DNA from: Palsa-1150 sp050013115
GTDB taxonomy: Bacteria; Myxococcota_A; Polyangia; Polyangiales; Polyangiaceae
Direction of reading: 5' to 3'
Assembly (NCBI GenBank): GCA_050013115.1
Contig: JBEKFX010000011.1
Span: forward strand, 1 to 64,000
Length of the DNA stretch: 64,000 nucleotides
In this document: positions 60,287 through 64,000 of the stretch, piece after piece
How positions within the stretch are numbered: the first letter of the stretch is position 1
How the letters are laid out: each line of letters opens with the position of its first letter
Notes under the pieces: generated by a model
Databases searched by the model: none
What the model saw: only the letters and a program-made list of their open reading frames with translations
Told to the model about the DNA's origin: nothing
Translations under genes and position numbers: made by a program

Positions 60287-61609
60287 CTATTGGAGGTGAA
60301 GGGGGATGGTGACCCAGCTTGCGCCATTCCGATTGTCGTGCACGACGATGAAGATGTAGCCGTCGTGGAGATCGGTCGGTCCCAAGGTGGGCGGCTGAAA
60401 CTCGGTGTCCGTCGTCGCGAGATCCCCGATCGACCCGGCTAGCGGATCGTAGAGAAGACGGGTCGGCGACGAAAAGCCCCCGAGCGTCGTGTAGTAATCT
60501 GCCCAGATCTGCTCCTTGCTGTGGGTCTGGGGGTCTACCTCCTGGCTCGACGGCGGGACGACAGCCCCGATCCGCACGTTCGGACACGCACTGCCCGATG
60601 GCGAACAGGCGGTCGCGACGAACGGCGAGGTCAAATAGGAGGGGGACGATCCTTGGAAGCAAAGGGCCGGAAGGGATGTGTCCACACCCGTGATGACTGG
60701 ATTTGCATTCCTCAATCCCGCATCCGGCTCATAGGCATAAACGCGCGTGTAGCCGAAGACGTAGCCGTCGGGGCCCACCGCGGTACCGTTGTCCGAACAT
60801 CCGATGGGCACTTGCTGCGGGTTGCCGTTCGACGGATTCGTCGCGAGCAAGCTCCATTGTCCCGCGCACGCGATGTTGAAGAGGATCGCCAGACCGTACG
60901 GAGGGGACACGCCGGGCACGGGCGGGTGTGAAGAGACGGCGTTTGCCGGCATCTGAAAAGTAAATTCGGAAATGACGGGGAAAGCCGTCGTGCCCGAATC
61001 GAAATGCGCGGCCAGGCACGCCCCCCCCTCCGAGCTCGGTTCGCCCCCGTCGGCTGCGTCCTCGCTCGATCCGCCGGCGTCCTCCGAAGCTCCTTCGTCG
61101 TCTCCTGGCTCGGCGGAGTCGTCCCCGACTTCCCCGGCCTGCCCTTCTCCGGCCGCTGCGTCGAGCCCCGCCTCCGGTTGTGGAGTGGCCCCGGACTCGG
61201 TGCCCCCGTCCGTGCCGGTGCCCCCGTCCGTGCCGGTGCCCCCGTCCGCCGACGGGCCGCCCGCATCCGCGCCGGTGCCCCCGTCCGCCGACGGGCCCCC
61301 CCCATCTGCGGCAAACCCGTCCGTAAAGCACGCGTAATACGCATCACTCGCAGGATTTTCGCAAATGAACGGCAGCCACTGAACGATCATCGACGATTGC
61401 ATCCGCTGCGCGGCGGGACGGCCGTCGAAGGCCAGCAGTCGAATGTGAACGGATTCGCCGGGAAGGGCATAGGGCTCGTCCGCACTCGTTGCGATGATGC
61501 GAACGCTGTCGATCACCGACGCATCGGCGAATCCACTCGGCGAGCACGAAGACGACTGCCAAGCCAACCCGACGACGAGGACCCTGGCCAACGTGGGTAG
61601 AGCCCTCAT
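60287..61609 (-). CDS. Lipoprotein with Gly/Asp-rich repeats, coupled to TonB receptor
   Basis: A predicted lipoprotein of about 440 residues. The lipobox is QSSSC, after a short basic hydrophobic signal. A first domain (SVIDSVRIIATSADEPYALPGESVHIRLLAFDG) looks Ig-like. Residues about 100-195 are a low-complexity Gly/Asp/Ala/Thr linker containing GTDGGTGTDGG. The C-terminal domain carries several Cys and SPSYLTSPFVATACSPSG. The ATG at 61609 has GGAG 8 nt upstream and lies just inside the GTGA overlap with the receptor stop, so the pair is translationally coupled. It may be a surface partner of the receptor. Confidence 0.75.
   Translation of the reverse strand: MRALPTLARVLVVGLAWQSSSCSPSGFADASVIDSVRIIATSADEPYALPGESVHIRLLAFDGRPAAQRMQSSMIVQWLPFICENPASDAYYACFTDGFAADGGGPSADGGTGADAGGPSADGGTGTDGGTGTDGGTESGATPQPEAGLDAAAGEGQAGEVGDDSAEPGDDEGASEDAGGSSEDAADGGEPSSEGGACLAAHFDSGTTAFPVISEFTFQMPANAVSSHPPVPGVSPPYGLAILFNIACAGQWSLLATNPSNGNPQQVPIGCSDNGTAVGPDGYVFGYTRVYAYEPDAGLRNANPVITGVDTSLPALCFQGSSPSYLTSPFVATACSPSGSACPNVRIGAVVPPSSQEVDPQTHSKEQIWADYYTTLGGFSSPTRLLYDPLAGSIGDLATTDTEFQPPTLGPTDLHDGYIFIVVHDNRNGASWVTIPLHLQ
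61198..61299 (+). repeat. 18-bp repeats in the lipoprotein linker
   Basis: Several direct copies of an 18-bp unit (CGGTGCCCCCGTCCGTGC and variants) encode Gly/Thr/Asp repeats on the minus strand. They lie in frame within the 60287 lipoprotein gene. Confidence 0.8.
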
Positions 61610-61611
61610 CG

Positions 61612-64000
61612 TCACATCTCCACTCTCAGGCCGAGACTCGGCAAGATGGGCAAATCGCCGATGTACGAATTGAGTGTCGAATTGTAGTTATAATTCACGC
61701 CGTCGACGTTCGCGTTGTTGAACACGTTCAGCACGTCGAGGTACGCGCCGACCGACCCCCACCGGAAGGTCCAGGTCTTGTCGACCCGCAAGTCGAGAGA
61801 CGTGAAGAACGGGAGGCGCGAACCATATTGTGGGTAGGCCTGCAGGGGTACGTACGTACCGATGTTTTCGTCGTAGTATCCGTATTGCTGCGGCGTATAC
61901 ATGTAACCGCTGATGAGCCGCAGTCGCGCTCCGAACTCCCATCCGCGACCGAGCTTGTAGCTCCCGACGGTCGTCATGATGTGGGTCTCATCATATTCGA
62001 AGATCCGGAGCGGCATTCCGGGCGCGTCGCGGCGCAAACTGCGCGAGAGCGTGTAGGAGAGCCACCCGAAGAAGTGCTCATCCGGCTTGTAGCGAATGAA
62101 CGCCTCCGCGCCGTAGATGACGCCGCTCCCCGTGTTGCCGAGACCCTGCACGACCAGATGGTCGAGGTCCTTGTAGAATCCCTCGAGCGAGGCCTCGATG
62201 TGACCGGTCACCTCGCGCTCGACACCCAAAGAGTACTGGGCAGCGCGGTTGCTCTTCAGACCCGGCGTCCCGAAGACTGCGTTCGTTTCTTGCGGCTGCG
62301 GCGGCTGAGTGAAGAGCCCCGCCCCCGCTTTGACGGTCGTTCGGGGATACATCGTTACGTCTTGACGAACGACGATGCGCGGATCGAAGTCCCAAGCCTG
62401 CGTGTCTTTCGTGTAGTCGAGACGTAGCCCCGGAACGATCCGCGTGCCTTTCCATGGCGTTGCTTCTCCCTCGACGTAAGCCGCCGGCTCGTAGATCGAG
62501 CTCGAGCTCTGGGTCTGCCGCGGGAGCTGCGCGGAGAACGGGCCCGGGGGCGGCTGACCGACTTGCGGGAGCGGCGGCAGGAGCGCGGACACCGTGTACG
62601 GCTCGTAGATCATGTCGAGCCCCACGTTCAGGGTGAAGCGCCGTTCGATCTTTTGCGAGATCTCGGCGCGCCCGGTGATCGGCCAATCCGTGAGGTTGAA
62701 GTAGATGCTGCCGAGGCTGAAATCGAGGTAGTCGGCACCGAAGGCGCCGACGACGCGGGCCTCCGTGTCATCGCCGATTCTGGTTCTGTAGAGAACCTGC
62801 CCGCGCCAGAAACCCGTGTGCGTGCTGAGGCTCCCCGAAAAGGTCGGATTGGAAGGCGAGACGCTCGAAAGGAGCAGCGCGAGGCGATCGTCGGAACCGA
62901 AGAGACCGAACCTCAAGTTGGAATGCTTGCTCAAGTCCCGTTCGAGCAAAGCCTGGTAGTCGTAGTAGACCGGCGCGACGCTGACGCTCTCGCCGGCCGC
63001 CTTGAGCACGGGGCCGAGCCACGCGTCGACCCACGATCGGCGCCCGGCGACCAAGAACCTCCAGCCCGTGTCGAAGACCGGGCCCTGAACGAGCGCGCGC
63101 ACGTCGATGAGGTTGACGTCGACGAGAGCGTGCAAACGGTCACTCTTTGGGTCGGCGATCCCGATGTTGACGATGCCGCCCATGGCGCGCCCGTACTGCG
63201 TGCTGAAGTTGCCCGGAAAAAAATCGAGCTTGCCGATGGCCTCGGTCGGCACGACCGACGTAATTCCCCCGAAGTGATAGACGATGGGGATCGGCGTCCC
63301 GTCGATGAAGTACTGAGAGTCTTCGGGGGCGGACCCGCGGACGATGAGCAGCCCCAAGAAAGCCGGCGGACGCGCGACGCCCGGAAGGCTCTGCAGGGAT
63401 TTCAGCGCATCCCCGCCGGTCCCCGGAATGCGGTTCAATTCGGACTGGCTGAGCGTGACCTTGGTGACTTCCCGCGGCGGCTTCTCGCCGCGGACTTCGA
63501 CTTCTTCGAGTGGCTCGCCCGCGTCCGGCGATGCGACCTCTGGCAAAGTCGCGAGGCGATCGACCACCTGCACTTCTTCGGCTGGCTTGACCGTCTGGTC
63601 GGCCTCGTGCGGTTCGCGCCGCGGAGCGGTGACCGTCACGTGATAGGACCCCGCACGCAAGCCGTCGATCCGCCATTGCCCGTCCGCCTGCGTCGTCGCG
63701 GTCTGCTCGGCGCCGGCGGAGTCCCGCACGCGGACGACAGCACCCTCGATCGGCCGGTCGCCCGCGAGCGTGAGAACGCGCCCGGACAGCGCCGCCGCGG
63801 GCGGCGAAAACGTGTAGGCAAACCGAATGCGGGAAGCAACCGGAACACCGTCGCGCTTGGCCGGATCGAAAACGAGCTGGAGGGCCGCTTCGACCGCCGC
63901 CTCATCGAACCCGTGGCCCGCTGGTTTCTCGACCTCCGCCCCCGTCACCGCCCCTTTCGCGTCGATGCTGATGACGAGTCCGACCTTGACCGTCTCGGCT
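61612..64000 (-). CDS. TonB-dependent outer-membrane receptor with N-terminal TonB_C domain (5' end missing)
   Basis: At least 796 residues are in the window and the gene continues past its right edge. In order: a TonB C-terminal-like domain (GLVISIDAKGAVTGAEVEKPAGHG, then FDEAAVEAALQLVFDPA), a carboxypeptidase-regulatory-like domain (SGRVLTLAGDRPIEGAVVRVRDSAGA), a plug (VTLSQSELNRIPGTGGDALKSLQSLPGVAR, YFIDGTPIPIVYHFGG, GRAMGGIVNIG) and a 22-strand-type barrel ending LGLRVEM. The fusion of a TonB_C module to a receptor is seen in Myxococcota and related phyla. The coupled lipoprotein at 60287 follows. Substrate unknown. Confidence 0.88.
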   Translation of the reverse strand, partial: AETVKVGLVISIDAKGAVTGAEVEKPAGHGFDEAAVEAALQLVFDPAKRDGVPVASRIRFAYTFSPPAAALSGRVLTLAGDRPIEGAVVRVRDSAGAEQTATTQADGQWRIDGLRAGSYHVTVTAPRREPHEADQTVKPAEEVQVVDRLATLPEVASPDAGEPLEEVEVRGEKPPREVTKVTLSQSELNRIPGTGGDALKSLQSLPGVARPPAFLGLLIVRGSAPEDSQYFIDGTPIPIVYHFGGITSVVPTEAIGKLDFFPGNFSTQYGRAMGGIVNIGIADPKSDRLHALVDVNLIDVRALVQGPVFDTGWRFLVAGRRSWVDAWLGPVLKAAGESVSVAPVYYDYQALLERDLSKHSNLRFGLFGSDDRLALLLSSVSPSNPTFSGSLSTHTGFWRGQVLYRTRIGDDTEARVVGAFGADYLDFSLGSIYFNLTDWPITGRAEISQKIERRFTLNVGLDMIYEPYTVSALLPPLPQVGQPPPGPFSAQLPRQTQSSSSIYEPAAYVEGEATPWKGTRIVPGLRLDYTKDTQAWDFDPRIVVRQDVTMYPRTTVKAGAGLFTQPPQPQETNAVFGTPGLKSNRAAQYSLGVEREVTGHIEASLEGFYKDLDHLVVQGLGNTGSGVIYGAEAFIRYKPDEHFFGWLSYTLSRSLRRDAPGMPLRIFEYDETHIMTTVGSYKLGRGWEFGARLRLISGYMYTPQQYGYYDENIGTYVPLQAYPQYGSRLPFFTSLDLRVDKTWTFRWGSVGAYLDVLNVFNNANVDGVNYNYNSTLNSYIGDLPILPSLGLRVEM

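Overview
The window is GC-rich chromosomal DNA from a delta-proteobacterial lineage, most likely Myxococcota (Polyangia/Sorangiineae-like). This is inferred from the content: many lipoproteins with Asp/Ala/Gly/Ser-rich linkers and Cys-rich domains, proline/alanine-rich outer-membrane barrels, a TonB_C/carboxypeptidase-regulatory/TonB-dependent-receptor fusion, an ECF sigma factor paired with a membrane/TPR protein, and many short tandem-repeat arrays. No rRNA, tRNA, CRISPR array, insertion sequence or integrase was recognised.

Layout. 1-12 kb is an accessory region with signs of decay: two divergent response regulators, a family of three small two-cysteine exported proteins (1216, 6779, 7526), two BBP2-like barrel porins (2268 and 9605), a histidine kinase lacking its phospho-acceptor His (4954), a broken enoyl-CoA hydratase (6210), a broken ammonium transporter (8234) and two paralogous unknown proteins flanking the second porin. 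12-15 kb holds a GH38 alpha-mannosidase and a START-like lipid-binding protein. 15-21 kb holds DNA-modification and repair genes: HsdM, a half-size HsdS with no HsdR, and a full-length MutH homologue with an intact D-E-K triad. Between them lie a Cys-repeat lipoprotein, a small barrel protein and a NUDIX hydrolase. 21-25 kb is a NAD salvage unit (NrtR regulator, NadV) with a candidate operator, next to a TrmY-type SPOUT methyltransferase. 25-32 kb carries a ferritin-like protein, a STAND ATPase, ArgB, a GT4 glycosyltransferase, RpiB, an aminotransferase and HisIE.

32-38 kb carries surface and lipoprotein genes and a membrane sulfatase-like protein, separated by long repeat arrays. 37.9-40.4 kb is an XPB helicase overlapping a Bax1 (DUF790) nuclease, a pair best known from archaea. 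Then come an ECF sigma factor with a probable membrane partner, PPK2, a GNAT, a FUSC transporter, and a second copy of the 134-residue putative nucleic-acid-binding protein also found at 21.3 kb. 48-56 kb is a conserved minus-strand core block: yajC-secD-secF-recJ-mlaF-mlaD. 56-64 kb ends with a SUMF1-fold protein, PIN-PhoH, a DUF1704 metallopeptidase-like protein, a lipoprotein and the partial TonB-dependent receptor.

The most notable features are the XPB-Bax1 operon, MutH outside its classical range, the NrtR palindrome, the two-Cys exported family, the 18-residue Cys-repeat lipoprotein, and tandem arrays that repeatedly sit on gene ends. All functional calls are by reading motifs; no searches were run.
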